Counted from the stretch's first letter, positions 53,392 to 62,527 are shown. The stretch is DNA of 64,000 nt from an uncultured Faecalicatena sp. (GCA_948468385.1 CAOKHZ010000023.1:1-64000); one strand, 5' to 3'. Notes: generated by a model not told the origin, from the letters alone. A program made the numbers and translations.

Positions 53392-55362
53392 ATGAAAGGT
53401 AAGTTGGTTAAGAAGTTGTTGGCACTGGGTCTGGTCGCGGGCTTGTCCGTATCACTCTTGGCGGGCTGCGGCGGTAAAGGCGGCGATGGAGACGGTGGGG
53501 ACGGCAGTAAAGGTGGGAAGGAAGTGACCGACGCGCAGAAGTTCACCTGGTGGATTTTCCAGACAGATGGTGTGGGAACTTATTATGAGGATTACAAAGA
53601 CGCGGCCGCCGTACAGTGGATTAATGCCCAGTACTGGGACACGGAGAACGGCGGACTGGGTACGGAGGAAAATGGCACGAAGCTGCAGTTTGACTACATC
53701 GTGCCGATTGCCGGAAATGAGCAGGACAATTTTAATACAATGTTTTCTACCGGCGAGTATCCGGAGCTGGTCGATTTGGCGGCATCTTCGGAGAACCCGC
53801 AGGCCATGGTGGAGAATGGGTGGTTGATGGACATTACAGAGTATGTGGAACAGTACATGCCGAATTACCTGGCACTTTTGGATGCCAATCCGGAGTTGAA
53901 ACCGTTAGTGTCCGTGCAGGGGGATGACGGTAGCATTCACTATTATGCGCTTTACAATATCGGGGATTCCGTGCGGGAGCCGTGGGAAGGCATGATGTAT
54001 CGCCGTGATTGGATCGTGGAGTATGGAGAGCCGACCGAGTACGTGTGGGACTGGGATGACGAGGACGTGCAAACGAACGGACATCCGGAAGTGACGCCGC
54101 TTTCCAAGGCCATGGCGCAGGACAATTTGAATGGTTGGAAGAAAAACGAGGTGACGGAGTTTACGGCGGATTATGGGGAGAATCCAGATGAGGACTATAC
54201 GGACAATGTGATTTTCCCGAGCGGAACGGAGGATCCGATTACCATTAGTGACTGGGAGTGGATGTTCGAGGCTTTTGACAAGGCGATTGCCGAAAGAGGA
54301 TGGGCGGAGGACTCCAATGCGTACTGCACGTCGATTTCCTTCATGGGAAACAGCACGCTGGGCGATATTGTCTCTTCATTTGGCGGCGGTAATGGATATT
54401 ACTACATCAAGGATGGCAAGGTATCCTTTGACGGAACGTCGGAAAATTTTGCCACTTACGTGGAGTGCATGCAGAACTGGTATGAAAAGGGATGGCTTGA
54501 CCAGGTATTCTACACGAGGGCTTCCGATATGTTCTACATGATTAACCAGACAGGAATTAGCCAGGGCAAGGTGGGATTGTGGAGTAACTATCATGGCAAT
54601 TCCATCGGCACACGGATTCGTCAGACTTGTATGGACGAGCGTGACCAACAGAACGCGTTCGCAATGCCGGCGGCACTCCCGATAAACGATATGTACGGTG
54701 GTGAGGAACAGATGTACAAGGAGCCGGACGTGCTGTACCAGGACAGCAGGGTTGGCGGGAAAATTGGTGTCACGACCAAGTGCGAGGAAAAAGATTTGGC
54801 GGTACTGTTCACGTACTTGGATTGGGCGTACACGGTGGAAGGTGCCGAAACGATATGCATGGGTCTAACGGAAGAACAAGTAAATTCTACGGAGCTGAAT
54901 CCGAACGTGTATGAAGAATATAATATTAAGAGTTCTTATACGAAGAAGACGGACAACGAGGGAAAGACGGTTTATGAACTGGCAATCAAGTCCGGCGAAG
55001 ATGACGAAGCACTGATAGGAGCAACCCAGGCCGGCAGGATGGTAGCAGGACTTGCCCTGAATGGGACGACGGGAGACTACTATATCGACAAAGGGGAACC
55101 GGAAGTTTATCAAAAGGCTTACCAACTCTGGGGAAAATATAAAAATACCGGAAGCATTTCAGATTATTCTGGGTTGTTGAGTTCGGACGAGTCGGCCGAA
55201 CTTGGTAAGGTGCAGGCGCAGGTGGTGGACTACATGAGCCAGAATCTTCCGAGGGTCATCATGGGAGAAAAGAAGTGGGAAGATTACAAGACCGGCATCA
55301 AGGCGATTGATACGGAGACTATCGTAGGATATTTGCAAAAATATGTGGACATGGCGAAATAA
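53392..55362 (+). CDS. Extracellular solute-binding lipoprotein (LplA-like), no permeases nearby
   Basis: A 656-residue lipoprotein from ATG 53392 with GGAGGAAGAGG before it. The signal peptide ends in LLAGC (Cys 26), followed by a Gly/Asp/Lys-rich linker. The mature part, about 620 residues, is larger than typical sugar-binding proteins and resembles the LplA/YtcQ group used with LplB-YtcP permeases for oligosaccharides and uronate-rich fragments. No permease or ATPase gene occurs on either side; a terminator follows at 55423. It may supply permeases encoded elsewhere. It shares an upstream element with the GH/GH94/GH78 operon, so it is probably co-induced. Confidence 0.88.
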   Translation: MKGKLVKKLLALGLVAGLSVSLLAGCGGKGGDGDGGDGSKGGKEVTDAQKFTWWIFQTDGVGTYYEDYKDAAAVQWINAQYWDTENGGLGTEENGTKLQFDYIVPIAGNEQDNFNTMFSTGEYPELVDLAASSENPQAMVENGWLMDITEYVEQYMPNYLALLDANPELKPLVSVQGDDGSIHYYALYNIGDSVREPWEGMMYRRDWIVEYGEPTEYVWDWDDEDVQTNGHPEVTPLSKAMAQDNLNGWKKNEVTEFTADYGENPDEDYTDNVIFPSGTEDPITISDWEWMFEAFDKAIAERGWAEDSNAYCTSISFMGNSTLGDIVSSFGGGNGYYYIKDGKVSFDGTSENFATYVECMQNWYEKGWLDQVFYTRASDMFYMINQTGISQGKVGLWSNYHGNSIGTRIRQTCMDERDQQNAFAMPAALPINDMYGGEEQMYKEPDVLYQDSRVGGKIGVTTKCEEKDLAVLFTYLDWAYTVEGAETICMGLTEEQVNSTELNPNVYEEYNIKSSYTKKTDNEGKTVYELAIKSGEDDEALIGATQAGRMVAGLALNGTTGDYYIDKGEPEVYQKAYQLWGKYKNTGSISDYSGLLSSDESAELGKVQAQVVDYMSQNLPRVIMGEKKWEDYKTGIKAIDTETIVGYLQKYVDMAK

Positions 55363-55422
55363 TAGATGCTTGACAGAAACAAGCCAATGAAAAAGCTTAT
55401 GCAAAGGGCATGATAAAGGAAG

Positions 55423-55446
55423 GGGCCGGAAAAATCCGGCCCTTTT
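55423..55446 (+). terminator. Intrinsic terminator after the solute-binding protein gene
   Basis: Perfect 8-bp stem GGGCCGGA / TCCGGCCC, AAAA loop, then TTTT. Confidence 0.9.
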
Positions 55447-55543
55447 GTAAGAAAAGGGCATGTTTTTGTGATTAAATGGTTTGTGCCTGATGTAAAACAA
55501 AGTGTAGCAATATATTTGCGGCGCATAGGCGGGAGGAATAAGC

Positions 55544-56371
55544 ATGGGAAAATGGGTGAGTGCGTTTCATATTGCGCAGAGAGGGATTTTTGTTGAGAGT
55601 AATAATGGAATGGAGCGCACGGTACGAGTAGTATTTCCAAATAATTTAAATGGAAGTGCGGTGAGACTGGTATTGTCGAACAAGTATGGTGATACGCCAG
55701 CCAGAGTAGCAGATTTGAATATAAGTGTGTGTAATGAAAAAGGAATCTTTTGCGGTGGCGCGTGTGTGCCGGTTACGTTTGACGGAAGTGACGAAACGGT
55801 ACTGAAGGCGGGAGAAGAAAGGGTGAGCGACATCATTTCCCATGAGGTGAAAGCGGGGACATATCTCGCGGTTAGTATGTATTTTCCAGATAAGGAATTG
55901 TTAAAATCCGGCAGCAGTTTGGGAACGGCCGATTATGGAGGATATACGTTTCGCTCTGAAATTGGGGACTATACAAAAGTGGCAGAGATGCCGTTAAACA
56001 ACGAGACGGATAAGGCCGTGCGGGAGATAAGCGGCGACCAGCCGGCAGACGCACCGATGTTTCGAAGTTTGGACATATTGACGGAGGAAGGGTATAATGT
56101 CGCGATGCTGGGGGATTCCATCACGCAGATGTGTTATTGGTATAAACCATTGACGGAGCGTTTGTATAAGGCCTATCCGGGAAAGATTGCCACGGGAAAT
56201 CAGGGAATCGGCGGCGGCCGTTTGTGTTATGATAGTCCGGCACCCGTTTTAGACATGTTTGGAGACGCAGGCTATAAACGTTTTCTGGACGAGGTGGTTA
56301 CAATCAACGGATTAAAATATGTCATGGTGTCTTTGGGGGTAAATGACCTGGCAATGGCGGGACATCTATAA
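55544..56371 (+). pseudogene. SGNH/GDSL esterase, C-terminally truncated
   Basis: A 275-residue product with an N-terminal beta-sandwich (residues about 1-170) and the first part of an SGNH hydrolase domain: block I GDSIT (near 187), block II NQGIGGGRL, block III LGVNDLA. The protein stops there; block V with the catalytic Asp and His (DxxH), and about 100 residues in all, are missing. The bases after the stop hold a hairpin and 18-bp direct repeats, then the end of a DUF1703 gene, so a rearrangement probably removed the 3' end. GGAGG precedes the ATG. It cannot have a normal catalytic triad, although the N-terminal domain could fold. Confidence 0.75.
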
Positions 56372-56400
56372 AGAGCGGAACAGAGAGAATGAGATTTGAT

Positions 56401-56438
56401 TTGCCGCGCCGAGGCTGAAAAAGCTTGGCGCGGCAGTT
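56401..56438 (+). terminator. Hairpin after truncated esterase
   Basis: TGCCGCGCC / GGCGCGGCA arms around a 16-base loop, then GTTTGTT. Confidence 0.5.
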
Positions 56439-56478
56439 TGTTATGGATGGTCAATATATGGGCTGAAAAAGCTTGGCG
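56413..56478 (+). repeat. 18-bp direct repeats after truncated esterase
   Basis: GGCTGAAAAAGCTTGGCG occurs at 56413-56430 and 56461-56478, 30 bases apart. Possibly a footprint of the rearrangement that cut the esterase gene. Confidence 0.6.
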
Positions 56479-56514
56479 TGGTGATACTGGATGAAATAAG
56501 AACGCCGGAGGTGC

Positions 56515-58218
56515 CTATTGGCCGCCAATCCATACTTTCTTTCCCTTGAACGCGAATCCGTAGCAACGGATTCGCTCTTTTGGAATTCCCCGTGCGGCAA
56601 GCCCGGCCGCATATCCCATTTCTTCAATTTGGCGCAACGCCTTGGCAGCCGTGTCCTTCAGCGTCTTTTCCTCGTCCTTGTCAAACACCTTGAATTCCAG
56701 GATCAGTGCGTCGTCCGTATCGGGGTCTCGCGGTTCCAGCATCACGTCGTAGCGGCCAAAGCCGCTTTCACGGTTGGAAGTGATGATATATTTGTTTTGC
56801 AAATCCACCAGCAGACCGAGAACCAGGCCATGGTAAAATCTTTCGGGAGTCCTGCGTGACGGCTTCTTTCCTGCGTCAAAATTACTGATAATTATGCCGG
56901 TGATTTCGTTCATATAAACGTTCATCGCCTTGAGGTCGCCTTGCAACAATGCTTTCACGAAGTCGTTATAATCCGCGTCCGTGCTCTTGAACCATCCGCG
57001 CACCATGATTTGGAACATCCGCTTTACTTCGTAATTGGTAAGCGTCAGTTCGTACTGCACTTCCTCACCGAATTCCAACAGTTCCATGCGATTATATCCT
57101 AACACCTTTAAGTAGCCGCTGGCCAGGAGAAGGCTCCAGATGGCGGACTCGTTTTCGTCAAGTTGGTTATAGACAATCTGCTCGTCGATGGGGGTCGTGA
57201 TGGTTTCGTCCTGCAACAACGCCTCGAATTTTTCCTTGATGCGCCGGTTTCCCTCGCGTAACAGCTTGCCCACGAGGCTGTTGGAACTGGTATTGGCCCA
57301 ATAAGTGTTATATTTGCCGGTATCCAGAAAATTCAGGATGGACCAAGGATTGTAGACGTCTGAATGGGTTCCAAAGGTAAAGCCGTCATACCACCGTTTT
57401 ACATCCGCTTTTTCCGTTTCCAATCCGCATGTGTCAAGTGCGGTAAACACTTCCTCTTCCGTAAAACCAAATGCGGTGGCATATTCATCGGAAGTCGTGG
57501 TTACGACTTTGAGGTTGTTAAGGTCGGAGAAGATGGACTCCTTGCTGACCCGCGTGATGCCGGTCATGATGGCTCGCTCTAGCCATGGGTTGGTCTTGAA
57601 AGCGGAGTTAAACATGCTCCGGGTGAAAGCCACCAGTTCTTTCCAATAACCGTCCACGTAAGCCTCCTGCATGGGCGTGTCGTACTCGTCCAAAAGGAGG
57701 ATGACCTTTTTCCCATAATAACGGTATAAATAATCAGAAAGCTGATATAACGCGAGAGTCGCCTCGCTGTCTCGGATTTCTTCGGACAAAATCTTGTCAA
57801 AAAATGTCCGATCGGTGTCCGTTAAGGCATCACTTTCCTTTAAAAAGGCATACTTCACATATAAGTTTTTCAAGAGGTAGCATATTTTCTCTCTTGTCGT
57901 CGGATAGTCGGACTCTTTGATGTTGGCAAAGGACAAGCTGATGACCGGATACGTGCCCTGCAAATTCCGATACTTCTCATCCTGCCAGATGGAAAGCCCT
58001 TCGAACAAGCTGCCGCATCCCGTGTGATCCACGGAAAAGAAATACTCCAGCATGCTCATGTTCAACGTCTTGCCGAAACGGCGGGGGCGGGTAATCAGCG
58101 TAACGCTGTCGCCGCTCTCCCACCATTCCTTGATGAAAGAAGTCTTGTCAATGTAAAAATAGTTTTTTTCTATTAAATCACCGAAGTCCTGGATGCCTAT
58201 CGCTACCGTTTTTTTCAT
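56515..58218 (-). CDS. AAA-ATPase-like / PD-(D/E)XK nuclease-fold protein (DUF1703), copy 2
   Basis: A 567-residue paralogue of copy 1 (43274-44971) with the same parts: YFYIDKT, RPRRFGKT, VILLLDEYDTPM, and C-terminal GRYDVML...LILEFKV. AGGAGG lies 9 bases before the ATG. The N-terminal 220 residues and the C-terminal 130 differ from copy 1 at many positions (for instance residues 120-150, with a DALTDTDRTFFDKIL stretch), while the middle is the same. Its 3' end abuts the truncated esterase. Function unknown; the conserved nuclease residues argue that it is under selection. Confidence 0.85.
   Translation of the reverse strand: MKKTVAIGIQDFGDLIEKNYFYIDKTSFIKEWWESGDSVTLITRPRRFGKTLNMSMLEYFFSVDHTGCGSLFEGLSIWQDEKYRNLQGTYPVISLSFANIKESDYPTTREKICYLLKNLYVKYAFLKESDALTDTDRTFFDKILSEEIRDSEATLALYQLSDYLYRYYGKKVILLLDEYDTPMQEAYVDGYWKELVAFTRSMFNSAFKTNPWLERAIMTGITRVSKESIFSDLNNLKVVTTTSDEYATAFGFTEEEVFTALDTCGLETEKADVKRWYDGFTFGTHSDVYNPWSILNFLDTGKYNTYWANTSSNSLVGKLLREGNRRIKEKFEALLQDETITTPIDEQIVYNQLDENESAIWSLLLASGYLKVLGYNRMELLEFGEEVQYELTLTNYEVKRMFQIMVRGWFKSTDADYNDFVKALLQGDLKAMNVYMNEITGIIISNFDAGKKPSRRTPERFYHGLVLGLLVDLQNKYIITSNRESGFGRYDVMLEPRDPDTDDALILEFKVFDKDEEKTLKDTAAKALRQIEEMGYAAGLAARGIPKERIRCYGFAFKGKKVWIGGQ
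56882..57551 (-). repeat. Identical tract shared with DUF1703 copy 1
   Basis: Counterpart of 43638-44307; identical by eye over 670 positions and ending at the same codons. Confidence 0.85.
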
Positions 58219-58257
58219 TAAATGAAACCTCCTGACATTTAGGTTGCCATATTAATG

Positions 58258-58286
58258 AGTATAAAAGATATTGGAAAAAAGTGCAA
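58258..58286 (-). promoter_or_regulatory. Promoter of DUF1703 copy 2
   Basis: Minus strand: -35 TTGCAC (58281-58286), 17-base spacer, -10 TATACT (58258-58263). Confidence 0.8.
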
Positions 58287-58367
58287 GATGGAAAGTTACG
58301 GCGAAAATGACGGATACGTGTGCAGAAATCGTCTTTTTTTGTAAAATACTTGTATTTTCAAGGAAAA

Positions 58368-58493
58368 ATGAATATACTGAATTTTTTAGAGAAATGGGGA
58401 AAAGAGGAATATAAAAAGCCGTTGGTTACAAGTAATAAGTACCCTGACATTACTTATGGGATTAAATTTATATCCGGAAACATAGGGGTATAG
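58368..58493 (+). CDS. Possible 41-residue small protein or gene remnant
   Basis: ATG at 58368 follows AAGGA by 4 bases; the frame reads MNILNFLEKWGKEEYKKPLV and continues to a stop at 58491. The composition looks like real protein, with no match that I recognise. It may be the start of a degraded gene in the 380-base gap between two DUF1703-associated units. Nothing else was found in that gap (58219-58598) apart from the copy 2 promoter. Confidence 0.3.
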   Translation: MNILNFLEKWGKEEYKKPLVTSNKYPDITYGIKFISGNIGV

Positions 58494-58598
58494 TGATAAT
58501 GCCTACACGTTTCCGTATTTTTGCGCTTTTTTGTCAAAGCGATATCTGAAAACCGTGGGAGAGAAGAAAGAGTGTAGTTGAGGAAAGGAGTGTGGGGA

Positions 58599-59282
58599 AT
58601 GCCGAGCTACTTTAATATTTCAATACAATTTCGAAGAAAGGATTTGTATCCTTGTTTTGTACAAGATTTTTACTCTGCATTGTTTGATGCGGGAATGCAG
58701 TTTTGTTCTGGCTATTGGGAAAGTGAGAAGAACTCTTATGAAGAAATCGTGGCATGGAATCAGAAAAAGCTGGAGCAGAATTTTGTTCTGGGATATGATC
58801 AGCATGTTAAGCATGACTATAAGCAAATGTTGTATGACTTTGTCGGTTTTTCTGAAGTGAGAGGATACTGGATGAATGAAGAGCCAGAGAAAGGAGTCTT
58901 CAGTTATGAGGTAATCATTCCCGATGATGAAGTTTTTGAAGGGTACGAAGAGATAATTTCCGAAGGTGAAATAGAGGAAAGATATGTCTGGTTGTATGAA
59001 AAAGAGAAAATGGAGGGATTGATTAAACTGGCGGAAGGAATATGGCAGTTTCCTTGTGTCAGGGCAATCCAGACAGGGTTGGAGTTAGACGTGGAAACGG
59101 AGCTTGGTGCGCTGGAAAAAGGGGCGGAGCCAAGCGTTCGGCCATTTGCCATTTTGGATAAAATCAGGTACGCTTTGGACGAAAAGGAGTATCTGGCAGA
59201 GCGGATGGCAGGAAGGGATGGGGTGGTGATAAGGGATGACCTCTATTTCGCTTGTTATTTCTCAAAAAATATGGTAATCTAA
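58599..59282 (+). CDS. Hypothetical protein
   Basis: A 227-residue soluble, acidic protein starting at ATG 58599 with AAAGGAG about 10 bases upstream (an in-frame TTG lies at 58578). I do not recognise a family. Aromatic-rich N-terminal half (Tyr, Trp and Phe frequent, as in YESEVGYW-like stretches), followed by a Glu-rich region around residues 110-150; no membrane segment, signal peptide or cysteine pattern. It lies 82 bases before the third DUF1703 gene on the same strand and may belong with it, for example as an immunity or accessory protein; this is speculation. Confidence 0.6.
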   Translation: MPSYFNISIQFRRKDLYPCFVQDFYSALFDAGMQFCSGYWESEKNSYEEIVAWNQKKLEQNFVLGYDQHVKHDYKQMLYDFVGFSEVRGYWMNEEPEKGVFSYEVIIPDDEVFEGYEEIISEGEIEERYVWLYEKEKMEGLIKLAEGIWQFPCVRAIQTGLELDVETELGALEKGAEPSVRPFAILDKIRYALDEKEYLAERMAGRDGVVIRDDLYFACYFSKNMVI

Positions 59283-59364
59283 AGTTGCATTTTATAGGGC
59301 GCGCCTGCCGTACGGCCATTGGCTGGTGACGCGGCAGTTCCTTACATCAGGGGGAGGTGACGGC

Positions 59365-60963
59365 TTGGGAAATTATCTGAATCCAGGTAACAGTGGTTTT
59401 ACCGGTATTAGAAATGACACGTATGTGGATAAGAGCGAGATGATTTGTTTGATTAACGAGACGATAGAAACACCAAGGCGTTTGACTTGTGTCAGTCGGC
59501 CGCGTCGTTTTGGGAAATCTTTTGCCGCCCAGATGCTATGCGCATATTATGATAGAAGTTGCGATTCTTCGGAATTGTTCAAAGATTTGAAAATCGCGAC
59601 AAATCAGAAGTGTTTAGACTCTTATCAAAAGCATTTGAACAAATACGACGTAATTTATTTAGATATGACGGCGGTGATTGGCGCAGTTCGCAGTAAAGAA
59701 GATATCGTCCCATTTATAGTAAGAAATATTACAGAAGAATTGGAAGAGGCCTATCCTCAGATAAAGGTTGCGGAAGCGTTTCATGATACCTTGTCAAATG
59801 CGGCCGCCCTTGCAGGAACGAAGTTTATTATGATTATCGATGAGTGGGATGCGCCGATCCGGGAAGCCAAGGACAATTTAAAAGTACAGCAGAGCTATCT
59901 GGAGTTTTTGCGTTCTTTGTTTAAAAACAGCAGTATGACGGCGAAGGTTTTTGCCGCCGCCTATATGACTGGAATTTTACCAATCAAAAAAGACGGTTCC
60001 CAATCAGCAATTTCGGATTTTCAGGAATTTTCCGTCATTTGCCCGATGGAATTTGCAGGGTACGTGGGCTTCACGGGGGAGGAGGTGCAAAAGCTATGCG
60101 AGCAATATAATTGCGATTTTTCGATGATGAAATTGTGGTATGACGGGTATAGAATGGAGGAAGTGGGTTCGGTTTATAATCCAAATTCTGTAATGAAAGC
60201 CGTTCGCAATAATAAGTTTCGTTCTTACTGGACGGAGACTTCCGCTGCAAAGAGTCTGATGGAGTATATCAGCCTGGATTTTGACGGATTGTCGAAGACG
60301 ATGGCGGAGTTGCTTGGCGGTGTCGAGGTCGATGTGGATACGAATGGGTTTGCGAACGATCTTGTCGCATTCCGAAACCGGGATGACGTTTTGACCTTGC
60401 TGATTCATTTGGGGTATCTGTCTTATGATGAGGAGTCTAAGAAGGTTCATATACCAAACGAGGAAATTCGATTGGAATTTGCAAAGTCCATTCGTGAAGT
60501 GAAACGGGATGAGACCATTCGACGCGTCCGCGAGAGTGATCAACTAATTTATGATACCATTCATGGCAATGCTACTGCAGTGGCGGCTCAGATTGAGAAG
60601 ATTCACGCAGAAGAGACGGCTCCTCTTTTCTATAATAATGAACAAGCATTGCGCAGCGTGATTAAATTGGCATATTTTGCGTATAAGGATCATTATTTGA
60701 AATTTGAAGAATTACCTTCTGGAGATGGATATGCTGACCTTGTGTATTTGCCGAAGAAATCGTCCCCATTGCCCGCGTTGGTGATTGAGTTGAAGTGGAA
60801 TCAGTCGGTGGAGGGGGCTATTGCCCAAATTAAGGAGCATAAATATCCGAAAGCATTGTCGGGGTACGGCGGCGATATTTTGCTGGTGGGTATTGCGTAT
60901 GATAAAGATACAAAAGAAAAACGAAAACATACGTGTGTGATAGAGGAGGTTAAAAGACTATGA
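59365..60963 (+). CDS. AAA-ATPase-like / PD-(D/E)XK nuclease-fold protein (DUF1703), divergent third member
   Basis: A 532-residue protein. The TTG at 59365 is chosen because GGGGGAGG lies just upstream and the family typically starts with G-x-YLNPGN-x-GF; the longer GTG start at 59326 adds 13 unmatched residues. RPRRFGKS (Walker-A-like, near residue 47), FIMIIDEWDAPI (Walker-B-like, near 155) and C-terminal GYADLVYLP...ALVIELKW (nuclease D, E, K) are present. It belongs to a different subfamily from copies 1 and 2. Its stop overlaps the start of the LUD gene (ATGA), an unusual coupling. Confidence 0.85.
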   Translation: MGNYLNPGNSGFTGIRNDTYVDKSEMICLINETIETPRRLTCVSRPRRFGKSFAAQMLCAYYDRSCDSSELFKDLKIATNQKCLDSYQKHLNKYDVIYLDMTAVIGAVRSKEDIVPFIVRNITEELEEAYPQIKVAEAFHDTLSNAAALAGTKFIMIIDEWDAPIREAKDNLKVQQSYLEFLRSLFKNSSMTAKVFAAAYMTGILPIKKDGSQSAISDFQEFSVICPMEFAGYVGFTGEEVQKLCEQYNCDFSMMKLWYDGYRMEEVGSVYNPNSVMKAVRNNKFRSYWTETSAAKSLMEYISLDFDGLSKTMAELLGGVEVDVDTNGFANDLVAFRNRDDVLTLLIHLGYLSYDEESKKVHIPNEEIRLEFAKSIREVKRDETIRRVRESDQLIYDTIHGNATAVAAQIEKIHAEETAPLFYNNEQALRSVIKLAYFAYKDHYLKFEELPSGDGYADLVYLPKKSSPLPALVIELKWNQSVEGAIAQIKEHKYPKALSGYGGDILLVGIAYDKDTKEKRKHTCVIEEVKRL

Positions 60964-61595
60964 ATGTCAGGTCGATGAGAAATGAAGTATTGGGAAAGCG
61001 GGTCGTGAAAGCCATAGAGTCCCGCAACATGGAAGCGTATTATGTCAAGACGAAGGAGGAAGCCCTTGCGAAAGCGCTGGAATTGATTCCGGCGGGCAGC
61101 ACGGTAAGCTGGGGCGGCTGTGAGTCGGCAAAGGAAATCGGACTTCTGGATGCGTTACATAAGGGAGATTACGAGGTTCTTGACCGGGAAGAAAAAATGA
61201 CGCGGGAGGAGAAGCAGGAGGTGGCCCGCAGGGCACTTACGTGCGACGTATTTCTTGGCAGCACGAACGCGATCAGCGAGGACGGGGTGTTGGTCAATAT
61301 TGACGGTAACGCAAACCGGGTGGCGGCTTACGCGTTTGGTCCGAAAAACGTGGTACTCATCGTGGGAATGAACAAGGTGGTAAAGAGCGAGGAGGATGCC
61401 ATGAGCCGGGCGCGAAACGAGGCGGCGCCAATCAACGCGCAGCGATTTGGCATCGACACGCCGTGCGTGAAAAACGGGACTTGCTTCGATTGTAAATCGC
61501 CGCAATGTATTTGTTGCCAGATTTTGATAACCAGGTTTTCCAGGGAGCCAAAGAGAACCAAGGTGATTCTGGTGGATGAAAGCCTGGGATTTTGA
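60960..61595 (+). CDS. LUD-domain protein (lactate-utilisation LutC-like)
   Basis: A 211-residue single-domain protein of the LUD family, the domain of LutB/LutC and related predicted oxidoreductase or cofactor-binding proteins. It shows STVSWGGCESAKEIGL, a phosphate-binding-like loop, and GSTNAISEDGVLVNIDGN, the central family motif. The C-terminus has a cysteine cluster (CVKNGTCFDCKSPQCICC). It is a stand-alone LUD protein as often found in clostridia, without LutA or LutB. The ATGA overlap with the DUF1703 gene suggests translational coupling, but the functional link is unclear. Confidence 0.88.
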   Translation: MNVRSMRNEVLGKRVVKAIESRNMEAYYVKTKEEALAKALELIPAGSTVSWGGCESAKEIGLLDALHKGDYEVLDREEKMTREEKQEVARRALTCDVFLGSTNAISEDGVLVNIDGNANRVAAYAFGPKNVVLIVGMNKVVKSEEDAMSRARNEAAPINAQRFGIDTPCVKNGTCFDCKSPQCICCQILITRFSREPKRTKVILVDESLGF

Positions 61596-61656
61596 AAGAT
61601 GCCATTCGCGGCCGGCAAGCCGGCCACGGCGAGTGTTCTAGGAAGGGGACATATTT
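61596..61656 (+). promoter_or_regulatory. Hairpin leader before sortase gene
   Basis: CATTCGC is followed by GGCCGGC-AA-GCCGGCC, then GAGTGTTCTAGGAAGGGG. The layout (CATTCGC, hairpin, A/GAGTG-TTC, ribosome site) echoes the 3' module of the leaders at 40.7 and 45.3 kb and the last hairpin of the repeats at 4.2 and 6.1 kb. Relationship tentative. Confidence 0.35.
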
Positions 61657-62523
61657 ATGGAAGAAAAGCAGCAAGCGCGACAAACGGCGAGCGCGACAAG
61701 ACAGAAGGCGGGTACGGGGCAGCAAAAATCGGGCGCGGGGACGACAAATTCCAACCGTCGCCATAGGCGCAAGGCGCGCCGCAAGGAAAAAGAAAAAGGA
61801 AGCAAGGTGATTCCCATTCTTTTAATCGTGGCCGTGCTGGTATTTTTATTCTCAGGCTGCCAGTTGGCCATGTCGTTGTACCCGTATTTGGCGGGAGGAC
61901 AGGAATACGACGAGGTGCGGGAGCTTGCGCTGGAGTCGGATGACGTGGGGGACGGATTCAAGGTGGACTTTGCGTTTCTGGAAAGGGAAAATCCGGACGT
62001 GGTCGCGTGGATTCGGTTTGAAGAGCCGTCGATTATCAATTATCCGGTCGTGCAGAGCAAGGATAATAATGAATATTTGACGAAGACGTTCTTTGCCAAT
62101 GATAATAAGCTGGGCGCGATTTTCATGGACATGCGCAACACGTCGTTTAACGACCGGAACGTGTTTATATACGGGCATAATTTAAAAGTCGGCGGGGAAA
62201 TGTTTTCCCAGTTAAATGAATATGCCGATGAGGAGTTTTGTAAGAGATATCCATATTTTTACATTTATACGCCGGATGGGAAGACGCGGACGTACAAGGT
62301 TTTTTCAGCATCGGTCGTGAAAGCGGAGGCGGAAAATTATCAGCCGTCCTATCCGACGGAAAAGGATTTTACGGATTATCTGAAGGTTTGTAAAAAATCG
62401 TCCAATTACGACGTGGACGTGAAATTGGACGCCCAGTCCAAAATCGTCAGTCTGTCGACTTGCACGAACGTGCGGGATGACGAACGTTTTTTGGTGCAGG
62501 GCGTGTTGATAGACGAGGAGTGA
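61657..62523 (+). CDS. srtB: Class B sortase
   Basis: A 288-residue protein with a basic cytoplasmic N-terminus (residues 1-50), one membrane helix (about 51-74) and an extracellular sortase barrel. The catalytic set is visible: His 174 in YGHN, Cys 269 in SLSTCTN and Arg 277 in DDERF. Starts such as NYPVVQSKDNNEYLTK are typical of class B. Sortases join LPxTG-like tails of surface proteins to the wall or to pili. No obvious substrate protein with a sorting signal is in the window. It is followed 4 bases later by the DUF951 gene. Confidence 0.9.
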   Translation: MEEKQQARQTASATRQKAGTGQQKSGAGTTNSNRRHRRKARRKEKEKGSKVIPILLIVAVLVFLFSGCQLAMSLYPYLAGGQEYDEVRELALESDDVGDGFKVDFAFLERENPDVVAWIRFEEPSIINYPVVQSKDNNEYLTKTFFANDNKLGAIFMDMRNTSFNDRNVFIYGHNLKVGGEMFSQLNEYADEEFCKRYPYFYIYTPDGKTRTYKVFSASVVKAEAENYQPSYPTEKDFTDYLKVCKKSSNYDVDVKLDAQSKIVSLSTCTNVRDDERFLVQGVLIDEE

Positions 62524-62527
62524 TTGT

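Noticed and set aside
56461..56515. Coding remnant (LKKLGVVILDEI) after the truncated esterase
   Set aside because: Only about a dozen residues; could be chance and has no family match.
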